A DNA stretch of 64,000 nt from Argentina anserina (Eukaryota; Streptophyta; Magnoliopsida; Rosales; Rosaceae), in contig NC_065876.1 in the NCBI RefSeq assembly GCF_933775445.1, positions 6,944,001-7,008,000 of the forward strand, written 5' to 3'. The notes under the pieces were generated by a model. The model did not search any database. It was not told the DNA's origin and saw only the letters and a program-made list of their open reading frames with translations. The translations under genes were made by a program, and so were the position numbers. Positions 1 to 15,836 of the stretch are shown piece by piece (the stretch's first letter is position 1; the number at the start of each line of letters is the position of its first letter).

Positions 1-210
1 AGCATGGCAATGTACTCATTCTTATCATTACAAATTTACAATGACATTAATAAAAGTTTGCAGCTGTAGTTTCACCGCAGTTTGTTTGTTGGTTTAATTT
101 TCTTCCCTAGTTATAAAATTCTTATTGGTATTATTGCTCTTTAAAACTGGTTTGTGGGATGACATGTGACTGAGCCATATGTCTCCTCGTAGAATAATTG
201 AATCTTGCAG

Positions 211-282
211 ACCTCATTTCCAGAGGATGCTGACTGGTGTTTTGTCGGGGACATAATCATGTACCATGGCCATTATAGTTAA
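211..282 (+). CDS. Possible last exon of an unrecognised gene (partial)
   Basis: A 24-codon open stretch follows a good splice acceptor (ATCTTGCAG, ending at 210) and ends in TAA at 280-282. The peptide begins TSFPEDADWCF and ends MYHGHYS. The rest of the gene would lie left of the window or in unseen exons. I do not recognise the family. The following 283-750 could be its 3' UTR. Support is only the splice site and the protein-like composition, so this is tentative. Confidence 0.3.
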   Translation, partial: TSFPEDADWCFVGDIIMYHGHYS

Positions 283-1581
283 TTGTTATGACGCCAAATG
301 ACCATGTTACCTCTTATGAGTCTTGAAATCATCAATATCAGATTTTTTTGGACCCCTGCCTCCATCTATAAATTATTTCAGGCCAATATTGGTACATGTA
401 GCGAAGAACCTCTCGTCAGAGACTCCCAGTGACATGGTGAAGCTCCAAATGCATCTTAATTCTGAAGCTAACCTTTTCTTTGGCACTTTCTGGAGAGGGG
501 CTGGCTACCCTTTTTACTGGGTTGATACTCGACTGACCGGCCCTGGTTACACTAGCCGAGGCTGCCCCGATCCATACACGATATAGAAAGGTGCGACAAC
601 ACTGGTGATGACAGATTGACAGGATAGAGAAAGCAGTCGCTTGGGTCTGCAAATCTGGTTGTACAATGGTTGATTTCAACTTTCAAGCAATAGGATTGTA
701 CTTAACCAGTTATTGTATATCGTGAGGCTATCAGTTATGTTGAATTTTAAAACCCTATGTAGAATGAGAATCTGAAAACAAACAAGGAGTGCAGACACGT
801 GTACAAATAAAATGTAATTTATTGATAATCAAGCGCGGTGTTACAATCTTTGTGAACTCCTATGATTCTATCTCCGTATGTGATTTGGCTCAAGGGTGAC
901 ATGCACTTGATCTTTAGAATTTGAGCTTGGATTTGGATTTGGATTTGATGAATAACGAGCAATTTGGCAGCTTGATGATTCTTCGTGACTTGGGAGACTT
1001 CGAGATTTCTCGAGAGTGATATTGCTCTCTTCTTCTCCAATGTCAAAAATCCTCCCTCTCTTTATGTTGAAAGTGGTATTTATAGTGTCAATAATATTCT
1101 ATTTTATATAATATTTTAATGACACTAAAATAATAATATTTCTTTAGTTATATAATTAAATCGATATGTATTTTCTGATTAATTTAAAATTAGTTATGAG
1201 AATAATTAAATTAAATAAATTCAAATAATTGATTTAATTATAATCGTAAAGAAATTTATTAATTTAATCAAATGTCCGATTACCATTTCGATTGTCAATG
1301 ACATTCAATTTCCAATTAAAGTCAGAATCACGTAGCTTTGATTACGATCATCCGTTTATGTGCTGACGCAAATTTTATTCGGGTCCATACTAACTCTGTT
1401 GACTTTTGGGTCACGTGTGCAATTTTGTCGGGTTCTTGGTCGATTTAATCATTTAATGAAAATAATTTACTTCATTAAATTTCTTGTATCTACACCCTCA
1501 CTTAATTTAATTATAAGTCTTAAATTTTTTAATCAGAAACAAACGGTGCATGTGTTCAACCTAGATCAGATTACCTAATAA
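283..1581. other. Intergenic; AT-rich, possible LTR-like remnant on the minus strand
   Basis: No convincing gene is present. Read on the minus strand, 1070-1090 has a TATA-like CTATAAATACC and about 805-830 has polyadenylation-like AATAAA words, an order seen in LTRs. I could not find TG/CA ends or a target duplication, so no element is called. The short ORF at 819-1046 (-) has a repetitive IQIQIQ run and is not credible. Confidence 0.35.
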
Positions 1582-2019
1582 GTTAAGGCTTAATAGCCAA
1601 TTTGCTACTCTAGGATTAAGCTTAGTGTTAATTTGCTACCCTAGCTTTTATTTTTGCCAATTTGCTACCTAAGGTTTTCATAATTAGTCAATTTGATACC
1701 TAAAGTATTAATTTTGTCAATTTGCTAATCCATGTTTCTAAAATTAACTATTTTTCTATCTTTTCATATCAAATTTTCAATTCTCCCTACCAAGTGACTT
1801 AATTTGAAAATCCAAATAAAAAAATTGGATTATCTTGAAAAGTCTAGAGAAGTAAATTTTGTTTAATGTTAACAAAGTGACAAAATTAATACTTAAGGTA
1901 GTAAATTGGCAAGTTATGTAAAGCTAGGGTAGTAAATTGACAGAAATAAAATCTAGGGTAACAAATTAACACTAAGGTGAATCCTAAGGTAGCAAATTAG
2001 CAATAATACCAAAGTTAAC
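1582..2019. mobile_element. Foldback MITE with long inverted arms
   Basis: The left arm (about 1582-1735) and right arm (about 1865-2019) are imperfect reverse complements. For example, TTAGTGTTAATTTGCTACCC on the left pairs with the reverse complement of the stretch near 1950-1975. Each arm also repeats a short word of the form AATTTGCTACC several times. There is no coding potential. I could not define a clean target duplication, so the superfamily is open. Confidence 0.7.
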
Positions 2020-2281
2020 GAAATGTAACTTGGTTTGTAATTCCGTACACACTACACAACATGTTGAACTTTTGTTGTTTAAACTAAACGATCAATCAAA
2101 AAAGGGGTTTTGATTTCCTATTAATCTTGACTATGAATAGTTTTAGTAAGTAATTTACATCTCAGTTTTGTTCGCAGGGAAAAAGTATTGAGTCTTCCTC
2201 AACGTAACAGTTACCACTATCAATAAGGTAAAATCCACACTTTCCATTTTTCCTACTCAGCTTAGGACCGTTTTGGCTTTT

Positions 2282-2283
<2 letters not shown>

Positions 2284-2331
<48 letters not shown>
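2284..2331. repeat. (TA)n microsatellite, left flank of MITE
   Basis: An uninterrupted TA dinucleotide run of about 48 bp. It directly abuts the foldback MITE at 2332-2730. Confidence 0.95.
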
Positions 2332-2334
<3 letters not shown>

Positions 2335-2730
2335 TCTGTCCAAAGTGAAGCTTTACTCTAAAATTACAGAGTAAAGTTCTAATTTTAGCACTATTTTCGG
2401 TCAAATTTTTTCACCATAACATACCTAAAATATTTAGGTATGCTATTCAAGATCATCTATACAAAATTTCATCTAATTCGGACATCGTTAATGTATTAAA
2501 ATTAGATTAAATGAATGAATGAATTAAAATTGTTCAACGTGAACCGTTCGTGTAAATCTCAATTTTGAAAGCTCAAACTATTATCAAATTAGATGAAACT
2601 TTATAGAGATGATCTTGAATAACATCCCTAAATATTGAATCGCTTATGGTGAAAAAAATTGACTGAAAAGTGTGCCAAAATTGGAACTTTACTCTGTAAT
2701 TTCAGAATGAAGCTTCACTCTGGATAGAGA
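2332..2730. mobile_element. Foldback MITE flanked by TA microsatellites (Micron-like)
   Basis: The first roughly 60 bp (motif GTGAAGCTTTACTCT) pair with the reverse complement of the last 60 bp (GAATGAAGCTTCACTC). The inner halves also pair, from CAAGATCATCTATA through the mirrored ATAGAGATGATCTTG. The element sits between two TA repeats (2284-2331 and 2731-2750). Insertion within TA microsatellites is described for Micron-type MITEs; that comparison is by analogy only. Confidence 0.7.
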
Positions 2731-2759
2731 TTATATATATATATATATATAAGCTAAAA

Positions 2760-3790
2760 TAATCGTTATCATATTCATCAGTTGTTGAAGGTATGGCTAC
2801 AGAGAGAGGTGTTCTGTGTAGAGTGAATCAATCTGAAAATAGAGTAGTAAAAGAATTGTCGAGGAGGCACTTTTGTGATCATATTGTCAAAAATTTGACG
2901 CAAGACTTAGTGATGCATATATGTCTATTAATATATATGGACCTACTTATAAATGACTGACCTCTTATAAAATTTATTTATAAGAGCTTCTGATGTAGTT
3001 GTCATTTTATATATCTATACAGAGAATGCTTAGTGCGATTACCAAACTAACTAGTCTTTCTAATATTTTTTGATTGATGGTTTTAATCTTTCTTGTTTTG
3101 GTAACAAACATATAGTGTGGTGCCCATTTGATGGACTACCGGGCAAGTACCAAATTACCGAAACCAATTATGGTTACGTTATTAGGTGCACGTTTGAGTA
3201 CACACTGTAATTCTGTAGTGTGGAGACCAAATACCCGAATTCTTAAAAAACCCGAATCGACTCCAGTCTCCAGATTATCGGGTCAGCCCACACACTCTGT
3301 TTGTGTCTGATCTTCTCGACCCCCGGTGAACGTTTTCGAAGGTTTGCTGACCTAAACTCCTTTTCGCCGACCATATTATCCTGTTCAAACTGTAGTAAGT
3401 ACAACCTTCGAAGGCTCCTAAACTTCATATTGCTTCATTCGAGTCTGTTTTATGTTCCTTGTGTTTTGTCTCCCACAGCTTCAGTTTTTTAGATTCTAAT
3501 ACTTTCTCAACTGCCATTAATCTCTTCTGTTCTGGGTTTACTTCCGCCTTCTAGAAATCTCATTCATTTAAGTTGGTTATTAATCTCCAGATATATAAAT
3601 AAAGATTGGATTTTTAGGAAAAAGTCTCGACCTAAACTTCATGTGAATTGCTTAAAAGGGCAATCTGGGTTTATTGTTTGGTAGTTTTTCAGGCGATTCT
3701 AAAGATGCCCTTTTCCTGAAAATGCACTGATTACTTGGTCTACCGCGCAGAGATTGAAGTAGTTTGATATTTGACCTGAGACACTTATGA
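2760..3790. other. Intergenic and probable 5' UTR of the IF-2 gene
   Basis: No ORF here looks real. A CT-rich leader-like stretch from about 3280 to 3790 precedes the IF-2 start codon and may include a 5' UTR. No clear TATA box was identified. Confidence 0.4.
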
Positions 3791-6700
3791 ATGGCGTGGA
3801 GAGTGCTTAGCAAAAAGGTACCCTTTTGAGTTGCAAATGATTACGTATTTAATGTGGAGTTTAGTTCTTGTAAACATATACTCGCTCAAAGCTAATGCTG
3901 CAGCCCCCACTGAGAGTGTTATTCTTGGTTCACCTCGGTTCTGCGTTTATAGGATGATATAGTGCACGGATTTGTTGCTGATTTGGAGTTTTGGATTGTC
4001 TTATAATCTTGTTTCTTATTTGGCGGCACAGTGTTTTGAACATTTTGTTAGCTTAAGCTAGGATGGCTACTTAATACTCTTACATGAGATCAAAATAAAA
4101 CACTCTTTTTCTTATTTCGTGAAAATAGAAGTTTCGAATAGTTGGGTGATGGATTTTCTTGGTGATGGCTCTGGTCTCGTTTTGGCTGCTTTGTTTTTTC
4201 ACTTATAACATTGGCATGAATTTCTTGTTGCAGGGTGTTCGTGCCAGTCTAAATACTGATTTGACATCAAGACTACGAAGATGTGCTGTAGGATTTACTT
4301 CTATATCTGATGTTGATGTAGGTAGATCAGTTTCGTGCATGCCAGGTAAACTGAATTTGCACAAGTAAAAGTCTTCTTTTGTTGGTGTTTAGTATTGCAT
4401 TTTAATTATATATTCTATATATTTATAGGTTTCTTTGCAATTCAATTTTCCTCGATAAATCTCTGATTTCATATCCAGATCATTTAAGTGGCGAATGCTT
4501 TTCAGAACTTGTTCCTATCATATTAACCACGTAGTTGTGCATAGTTTCATCTTCTGTTTAGAAGCGGATCAATTGTGAAACAAAATTTGTTTGGCTTGCA
4601 TGTTACATATTGGAAATAATGCTGAATACTACCAAAAATATAATTCCATTCTCATATCCTTATTTTTGTGCCGCAGAACCCTCGTTCAATTTTAAGTCAC
4701 AAATGCTTGGTTATGGTGATATATTCATACAAGACTCCCAAAAACGGTAAGTATGACCTGACTGTTTCTTTCTGGTTGTGTGCTTATATTCCTTGGGATC
4801 TAGGCTTATAATTGCAGTGATGTTTGTTAGGAAGGTTTTTTTTTGGTTGCAATTATGTTAATTGCAACCTTTTATAGTGGAAATTTTCTTGCATAGGTTC
4901 TATCATGGGGAGAATGATCAGTCGTTTGGTTTCAAACCTCCCAAGAGAGAAAAGTTTGCAAAGAGGGACAATAAGTCCCAGCCTCCTGTCGATGCTCCAT
5001 ATGTGCCTCCAAAACCTCAAAGAACTACCAAGGCCATGGTAGATAAGACAATTGAGATTTTTGAAGGTATGACAATAGATGAACTTGCGAAGCGCACTGG
5101 GAAGTTGACATCTGCTCTGCAAACCATTCTTACAAATGTTGGGGAAAAGGTTGAATCGGAGTTTGATACTCTCAGCATCGACATTGCAGAGCTGGTTGCT
5201 ATGGTATATCACCTTTTAGCACTCACTACTATTATTGGGTTTTACTCTTAAGCAATGGCCTGTCTTTCATCTCACAGAAAAACATATTGTTCATATGCTT
5301 ATTATGGAACCAACATGGCAAAGTGTGCTCGGAATATATACAAAATTGATCGTGATAATGTGCTTCCAAAGGCCACTTGTGTCTTCTCAGTGTTTTTGGG
5401 ATAGGAGGACAAATGGGTTTGTTTTGTGATTTATCACATCATGCTAACAAATTTTATTTTTTTGCTGTTCCTGAAACTGTCTGCAGTACAGTAAAGATGT
5501 ATTTTCCAGCACACCGATTGTTTGTTGTGACATTATCCATCGTTGAGCACCATATTTCATATTGCACATTTGTGCTTGAGTTAATACATGTTCTTTACAG
5601 TTTTCATCTCAGATACAACTTTGACTCGCTGCTCATACGTTTTTTCCTTTTAATGGCATCTGTGTACATGTCTTCTGCATTTTTGCCGTAAGAAACTTTA
5701 CTGACTCTGCATGAATTTGTAGGAAGTTGGGGTCAGTGTGAGGAGGCTGCACTCCAGTGAAGGTACAGAAATTTTACAGCGGCCTCCAGTTGTAACAGTC
5801 ATGGGACATGTTGACCATGGGAAAACTTCGCTTTTGGATGCTCTACGTCAGACAGCTGTGGCAGCCAAAGAAGCTGGTGGCATTACTCAGCATGTTGGTG
5901 CTTTTGTTGTTGGCATGACATCTGGAGCATCAATTACATTTCTGGACACCCCTGGTCATGCAGCATTTAGTGCCATGCGAGCTAGAGGGGCTGCTGTCAC
6001 AGATATAGTTGTGCTTGTTGTAGCTGCAGATGATGGGGTGATGCCTCAGACTCTTGAAGCGATGGCCCATGCTAAATCAGCGAAAGTACCCATTGTTGTT
6101 GCAATTAACAAATGTGATAAACCAGCTGCTAATGCAGAAAAAGTAAGAATCCAGCTTGCATCGGAGGGTTTGCTTCTGGAGGATATGGGTGGGGATGTTC
6201 AGGTTGTTGAGGTTTCAGCTATGAAGAAGAGTGGATTAGATAATTTGGAGGAGGCTTTGCTTCTCCAGGCTGAGATGATGGATCTGAAAGCTCGTATTGA
6301 TGGACCAGCTCAAGCTTATGTGGTAGAGGCAAGACTTGATAGAGGAAAGGGTCCATTGGTTACTGCAATAGTCAAAGCAGGAACTTTACTTTGTGGGAAA
6401 TATGTGGTTGTGGGTTCTGAGTGGGGTAGAATCAGGGCTATTAGGGACATGGCAGGGAAATTGACGGAGCGGGCAACACCTGCAATGCCAGTTGAGATTG
6501 AAGGCCTGAAGGGGCTTCCTAGGGCTGGAGATGATATCATTGTTGTGGAAACTGAGGAGCGAGCTAGAATGCTTAGTGCAGGGAGGAAAAGGAAATTCGA
6601 GAAAGATAGGCTTATGAAAATTGCTGATGGGAGGGTAGAAGATCCAGAAATAGAACCATCAGATGAAGCACCCAAGCGGGTTGAATTGCCGGTAATAGTG

Positions 6701-7843
6701 AAAGGGGATGTGCAGGGTACTGTCCAAGCTGTAACAGATGCATTAGGGAGTTTAAATAGTCCCCAGGTATGCCACCAGATTATAAATGATTAAATGCCAT
6801 ATATATATATATGTATCCTCTCTTTGCATTCCTGGTTATGTGTTTAATCATTATCCGTTGGTTTGATTGGGGTTTTGTTTGGTGTCCGACTTTCGTGCAA
6901 TAGTAGGAGAATTATTTTATTTACTTTTACTAAAATTCTTCTCCGTGCTGAAATGTACACTTTCTAAAATGTTTTCTGTTTTTCAAAACTGTACCTCTGT
7001 AATAGATACCTAGTTTTGTTTATACCAAGTCGGCTATCGTCTCTCTTTGTTTTTGACAACTGTACAATCTTTTTCTAGGTTTTTGTGAATGTAGTACATG
7101 TTGGTGTTGGGCCACTTTCTCAGTCTGACGTGGACTTGGCACAAGCCTGTGGTGCATGTATTATTGGTTTTAACATCAAGGCTCCACCCAGTTCAATCCG
7201 TTTGGCTGCATCTCGAGCCAATATCAAGGTACTGATGTCTTTTATCTCTCTATTATCCATTTTGAAAGTTTGTTTGGTCTACCCTTTTATCACGTATTGT
7301 AATTGACCTAGGAATTGAAACATGTGTTCTGTATATAATTTTGGCCTTGCACCATTGGAATTTAATTTCATATACCTATATTTATGATTTTTTTTGTCAA
7401 TGGATTAGATAATGCAACACCGTGTGATCTATCGTCTTCTGGAGGACATTGGGAACTTTATAGTTGAGAAGGCCCCTGGGACTACTGAGACTAAGGTTGC
7501 TGGGGAAGCCGAGGTTCTAAGTATTTTTGAACTTAAAGGAAGGAGCAAGTCTAAGGGGCCTGATGTGAAGATTGCCGGATGCCGGGTGGTTGATGGTTTT
7601 GTCTCCAAATCAGCAACCCTGAGGCTTCTTAGGAGTGGGGAAGTTGTATTTGAGGGATCATGTGAATCGCTCAAGCGGGAGAAACAGGATGTGGACACGG
7701 TAAAGAAGGGGAGTGAGTGTGGACTGGTGATCCAAAATTGCTATGATTTTCAGGTTGGTGACATGGTTCAATGCTTGCAGCAAGTTATAAGGAAGCCCAA
7801 ATTCATTTCATCGGAGAGTGGTGCTGTTCGGATAGAGTGTTGA
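3791..7843 (+). CDS. Translation initiation factor IF-2, organellar (probably mitochondrial)
   Basis: A bacterial-type IF-2 GTPase that would place initiator tRNA on the small ribosomal subunit in an organelle. Seven exons join in frame at GT-AG sites: 3791-3817, 4234-4345, 4677-4746, 4897-5203, 5723-6766, 7079-7228 and 7409-7843. They give about 714 residues, close to the size of plant mitochondrial IF-2. All GTPase motifs are intact: GHVDHGKT (about residues 200-207), GITQH, DTPGH (247-251) and NKCD (301-304). The beta-barrel domain II, the IF2 domain 3 (starting [14 protein letters not shown]) and the C-terminal barrel follow. The start MAWRVLSKK is basic, as expected of a presequence, and exon 1 is only nine codons. 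The mitochondrial rather than plastid assignment is inferred from length and from the lack of the long plastid N-terminus. Confidence 0.93.
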
Positions 7844-8437
7844 AATACCTGAGCTTTTTTTCGATAGTAATATGCTGAAGTAGACGACCTAAAAACTTTG
7901 ATTGTTTGCCCGGCAGCGCAGTGAGTAGATGACATTCTTGTACCTTTAGTCCATAAAAGCTTTGGACTACATTCTTGAACAGGTTAAGTTAAATTATTGG
8001 CGCCAATTTTGGGAGATTGCTGTGGATTCATCTGCTTCGAAACATCATACTAATAATTGATAATTCTGTATTACAATTGAGAAACTACTAATTATAAATA
8101 CAACAAGGGTTGCAAAATGATGGAAATATAAGCCCTACTTCTGTTATCAGAAGCAATTCATTGATGGCCTATTCTTACACATGAGAAAATCATCTTGATC
8201 ATGCACCCGTAAAAGTACGTTTCAGTTCAGCAGCACTACTGTGGAAAGTAGATATCAACGTTTTAACTAACATCGCCTCATGATCTAAACAAGTGAGCAT
8301 CACAGTTAGATGGCCACATGTTTATATCATGTGTGTTATATGGTAAGCATTTTAGCATGTTTTACATGTTATATCATGTGTGTAATCGTTGTCTCATATG
8401 AAGGTTTGGTATATTCAATAGTACTTATATGACGTAC
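7844..8437. other. IF-2 3' UTR and featureless spacer
   Basis: This contains the likely 3' UTR of the IF-2 gene (to roughly 8050) and then AT-rich spacer up to the Copia LTR. I see no gene. It includes a short local duplication of the word TTATATCATGTGTGT near 8310-8385. Confidence 0.4.
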
Positions 8438-8742
8438 TGTTGGGTAGAGAAGATACGGGCTTAAGGGTGCAGAGTTTATTGTTCTGCATCGCACAACTGG
8501 CCTAGTTGCCACCTCTATCATTTCTCCCTCTACATTCAATTATTGCAGATCTTCATCGTAGTAGGTCCAATCACTATAATAGATGATTGTAATTCATACA
8601 AGTTCAGATCATACATTTATAGAAAACCTATCTAATATGAACACAAAAATCAATTACTAAAACTACATAAATACAATATGTCCATAAGTCAATAAGTTGT
8701 TAAGCTAACAATTGCATAAGTAAAGAAGTTATTGAGCTAACA
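8438..8742 (-). repeat. 3' LTR of a truncated Copia element (minus strand)
   Basis: 305 bp with LTR-type ends. On the minus strand it starts TGTTAGCTC and ends CTACCCAACA. A purine tract (GAGAGGAG) lies immediately upstream on that strand at 8743-8750, right after the stop of the pol reading frame, which is the canonical 3' LTR position. The minus strand also has a TATAAA-like word near 8620. There is no matching 5' LTR, because the element is cut off at 9668. Confidence 0.75.
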
Positions 8743-9664
8743 CTCCTCTCAAGTTGGCGCATACACATCAATCATGCCCAATTTGTCAAGTGAGTCATAA
8801 AATGTCTTTTTTGAAACACATTTAGTTAATATATCTGCCAGCTGGTTTTGTGTAGGAACAAAAGGAAAGCTGATAATATTGACATCAAACTTTCTTTTAT
8901 GAAGTGACGATCAACCTCAACATGTTTAGTGCGATCATGTTGTACCAGATTCTGTGAAATATCAATCGCTACCCGGTTGTTACAATACAATTTCATGGTA
9001 GTTTTTGGTTTGACACCTAAATCGCATAACATGTTTCTCAGCCACAGTAACTCACATAGAACATGAGTCATACCTCTATATTCAACTTCCGCACTAGACC
9101 GTGTCACCACCTTTTGTTTCTTGTTTTTCCATGTAAACAGATTACCTCCCATAAAGGTAAAGTAACCTGATGTCGATCTTCTATATGTAATACTTTCAGC
9201 CCAATCTGCATCTGTGAAGCCACAAACTTCAAAAACATTGTTGTGTTTAGAAAACATCACTCATCTTTCTGGAGCTGATTTCAAGTACCTTAAAATTCTC
9301 ACAACAACATTAATGTGATCATCACTCAGATTATGCATGACCTGGCTTGCCACACTTACTGCATATGCAACATCTGGTCTGGTATGAGTCAAGTATATCA
9401 AGTACCCAACTAATCTCTGATGACGAGCTCGATCGATAGGAACTTGATCTGGATATTCTACTAAACGATGATTTTGCTCAATATGGGTGTCAAGAGGTGC
9501 ACAGTCCAACATACTTGTCTCTGCTAGTAGATCAATGATGTACTTTCTCTGACATAGATAAATACCCTCACTCCCCCTGGCTATCTCAATGCTCAAGAAG
9601 TACTTGAGTGTACCTAGATCCTTCATATCAAACTTTGTGGCTGACGTGTTACTTTCTGGAGTAT

Positions 9665-9668
<4 letters not shown>
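8743..9668 (-). pseudogene. Copia pol 3' fragment: end of reverse transcriptase plus RNase H
   Basis: On the minus strand this encodes the C-terminal part of a Copia RT (starting around [16 protein letters not shown], with RHQRLVGYLIYLTHTRPDVA) and RNase H (GFTDADWAES, TRSSAEVEYRG, DNRVAI, KHVEVDRHFI). One in-frame stop falls between the two blocks at about 9258-9260. A frameshift near 8885 moves the final segment, with the typical QLADILTKCVS motif, into another frame that ends at about 8746. Gag, protease, integrase and most of RT are missing. The upstream break coincides with the first preserved bases of the ABCC pseudogene. Confidence 0.88.
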
Positions 9669-13614
<3,946 letters not shown>

Positions 13615-13967
13615 TTGGGAAAGGTGATCACCTCTGGTACAGCTTGCACTATCTGGTTTTAAGCTTTTAAGATGTCATTGAGTTTTTGCCCCTTTTTTGG
13701 TCGAATCTGGGCAAGTGTTTAATAAGCTGTTGCAGTATTCATTCTATTTTTATTTGCTGAGAAGCATTCAAGATACAAACAGATGTTCAAGCTAGAGATT
13801 CTAATCTTCCGTTCGTAATAAAACTGGTTCATATCTTCAGAGCTTATGCGTCTCCCGCGAGTAGAGTAATTAATGAAATCAGTAGTAGCTCAAATCATGG
13901 TTACAAACAGCAAACAAAGTGTTCTGGAGCTTTTCAATGCAACTATGATTATAAGACAACTACATAC
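13615..13967. other. Spacer downstream of the ABCC pseudogene
   Basis: AT-rich sequence that probably derives from the old 3' UTR of the ABCC gene. No ORF or RNA gene was recognised. Confidence 0.4.
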
Positions 13968-14293
13968 TGTTACGGTCGGGAAACTCCGGTGAACCGATGA
14001 AGCTCTCAAATTACCTGTAAACCACAAACACACGGCGTTACGGGGTGAATACCGGATTGACCGGCCTTTAACACTCTGATGCCCAAGTCAATAAAGATAG
14101 ACTAGGATAGGATGATAAGAGGCTTAGGAGACTTCACTCGGTGTAAAGAGGAAAAACGTATTTATAGAGATAAATAGGGTGTAACCAGTAAACTTAACAA
14201 ACTGTCCTAGTTGGCTAATAATACCTGCAATGGTTTTTGAGCCAATCGGACCCTAAAACCACGAGCAATCCACTAAAAAACGTAGTGTTAACA
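13968..14293 (-). mobile_element. Solo LTR with 5-bp target duplication CATAC
   Basis: 326 bp bounded by TGTTACGGTC on the plus-strand left and GTTAACA on the right, the TG...CA form of an LTR. CATAC stands directly on both sides (13963-13967 and 14294-14298), as expected for an LTR-retrotransposon target duplication. On the minus strand there is a TATA-like CTATAAATACG near 14160, suggesting minus orientation. There is no internal coding region, so it most likely arose by LTR-LTR recombination. The family is not identified. Confidence 0.7.
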
Positions 14294-14891
14294 CATACAC
14301 AAAGAGACATAGTAACTACAATAATTTTAAGAATAAGCATGACTCATGTGTAAGCTTTAGAGCTCTGGCATTAAAGAAAAGCTTTATGACAAAGGTTTGT
14401 AAAATAATGGTCTGTCACTATGTCACTAGTTATATGTCTGAAGATTTTCAGCAGCTTTTGTCTGTCACTAGTTTGCAAGTAAAAGTAGTACTTAGAACTC
14501 ATGGTAATGTTGAAGACGAGGTTAACAATTCACATTATCAATCTTGAGCTAAGAAGAACGTATAATGTTCTGGGTAATACTGCTTCCCAAAAATGTTCTT
14601 AGTAAGACAATTATCTGGACAATTGGACAAATGCATATAATGTTCATGTGACCAATTGTAAACCCCTACTAATTTTTGGTGGTTTGCATAATTGCATTAG
14701 ACCAAGACCAAAAAGTTAATTTATTTTTTTAACATTAACAGAATACCATGTATTAATCTCTTCATAAGTTTCACACCTCCACTTGATGTTTATAGTATTT
14801 TGCTACTCAGCAATTTCATGTTTCATAACTTTACAATTCCCTCGAACAGATTTTGGTACCTTGAAACTAGCTAATAGCTATAATGCTATAT
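14294..14891. other. AT-rich spacer
   Basis: No gene is visible. The right part (about 14750-14891) may be the 3' UTR of the minus-strand DUF1191 gene. Confidence 0.4.
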
Positions 14892-15836
14892 TCAGATGAA
14901 ATGATCAGGTGAAGCTAGGTGTCGAAAACCATTCTCAGGAACCGGCTGAGTTCTTACGACTCCACCAGAAGGCATTTTGCTACCACAAACCCACCTATTT
15001 TCAAGAACCGAGTCATCTTCAGCATGTTCTTCCATATCTTGAAACTTCTTCCTCTTTCGATGTCTCATACATACCATCCCAAGATAACACCCCAAAATAG
15101 CTGTAAGAACTCCAAGGACAATCGCAACAACCCATGAATACCGCAGGATCGGTGGTTTCTTCATCACTGGAACGACAATTGAGAAATGACCTTGATCCCT
15201 AGTGTTACAAACACCAGGAGATCTCATTTCACTGAGGTAAACCGTCCCATTGGGAACAAATGATGCACATTTTGCCTTGGTGAGCATGCCTTCCTCTAAT
15301 GTCAGATTCGGGAACTGAATCTTTATCGGCTTCCCCATTGTGTTTAGAGCAACCCTTCTGGCACTTTTTGAACTTGTATCTGTTGCATCATAAGCTAGAA
15401 AACCAACAACAGAGGTGAGAAATGAGTAACCTGGAAGACGGTAGAACCGAGATGACAGATTCCCCAAGTCCTGATACACCAACGCCAGTCTCTTCACATG
15501 AGGCATTGTCTTGGTTCTTGATGGGATATGAAAACATCCGATCTTTTCAGCACCTCTGTTCCACAGCCTCCTGCTTCGAAGCCCTACAACAAAGACTTCC
15601 ACGCCGGATAGGTTAGCCGGTAAGACCGCCTTGTACACAGCACCGGTGTGAGGCCGGTGTTCCACAAGAGTCTTCAAGGCCACGTCTCTTGTAAACACAT
15701 CTAAAGAGTCAGTAGTGCTGGAGTTGCAACACGAGCAGAAAAGAAATATGGAAAAAACCGAGATGAAAAACCAGCTCATATTGTGGACTCTGAACAATCC
15801 CCACACGACTAACCCAGACTTAAGTTTCCCAAACAA
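14892..15836 (-). CDS. DUF1191 family single-pass membrane protein
   Basis: An intact single-exon ORF of 314 codons, the usual size for the plant DUF1191 family, whose function is unknown. The second in-frame Met (residue 20, at 15777-15779) is the better start because MSWFFISVFSIFLFCSCC is a good signal peptide. An ectodomain with several NxS/T sites follows (PNLTL, PNGTV). A hydrophobic helix lies at about residues 234-256 (VVAIVLGVLTAILGC), then a basic stop-transfer (RHRKRKK) and a short cytosolic tail. This predicts a type I plasma-membrane or secretory-pathway protein. It is divergent from the BTB gene, about 1.2 kb away. Confidence 0.85.
   Translation of the reverse strand: MFGKLKSGLVVWGLFRVHNMSWFFISVFSIFLFCSCCNSSTTDSLDVFTRDVALKTLVEHRPHTGAVYKAVLPANLSGVEVFVVGLRSRRLWNRGAEKIGCFHIPSRTKTMPHVKRLALVYQDLGNLSSRFYRLPGYSFLTSVVGFLAYDATDTSSKSARRVALNTMGKPIKIQFPNLTLEEGMLTKAKCASFVPNGTVYLSEMRSPGVCNTRDQGHFSIVVPVMKKPPILRYSWVVAIVLGVLTAILGCYLGMVCMRHRKRKKFQDMEEHAEDDSVLENRWVCGSKMPSGGVVRTQPVPENGFRHLASPDHFI

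Noticed and set aside
323..586. 87-codon ORF on the plus strand
   Set aside because: No recognisable domain. It lies where a 3' UTR of the upstream gene is expected and overlaps another equally long ORF on the opposite strand.
2162..2404. 80-codon minus-strand ORF
   Set aside because: Most of it is an IYIYIY run translated from the TA microsatellite.
6316..6675. 119-codon minus-strand ORF inside the IF-2 gene
   Set aside because: Shadow of the IF-2 coding exon in another frame, with no independent features.
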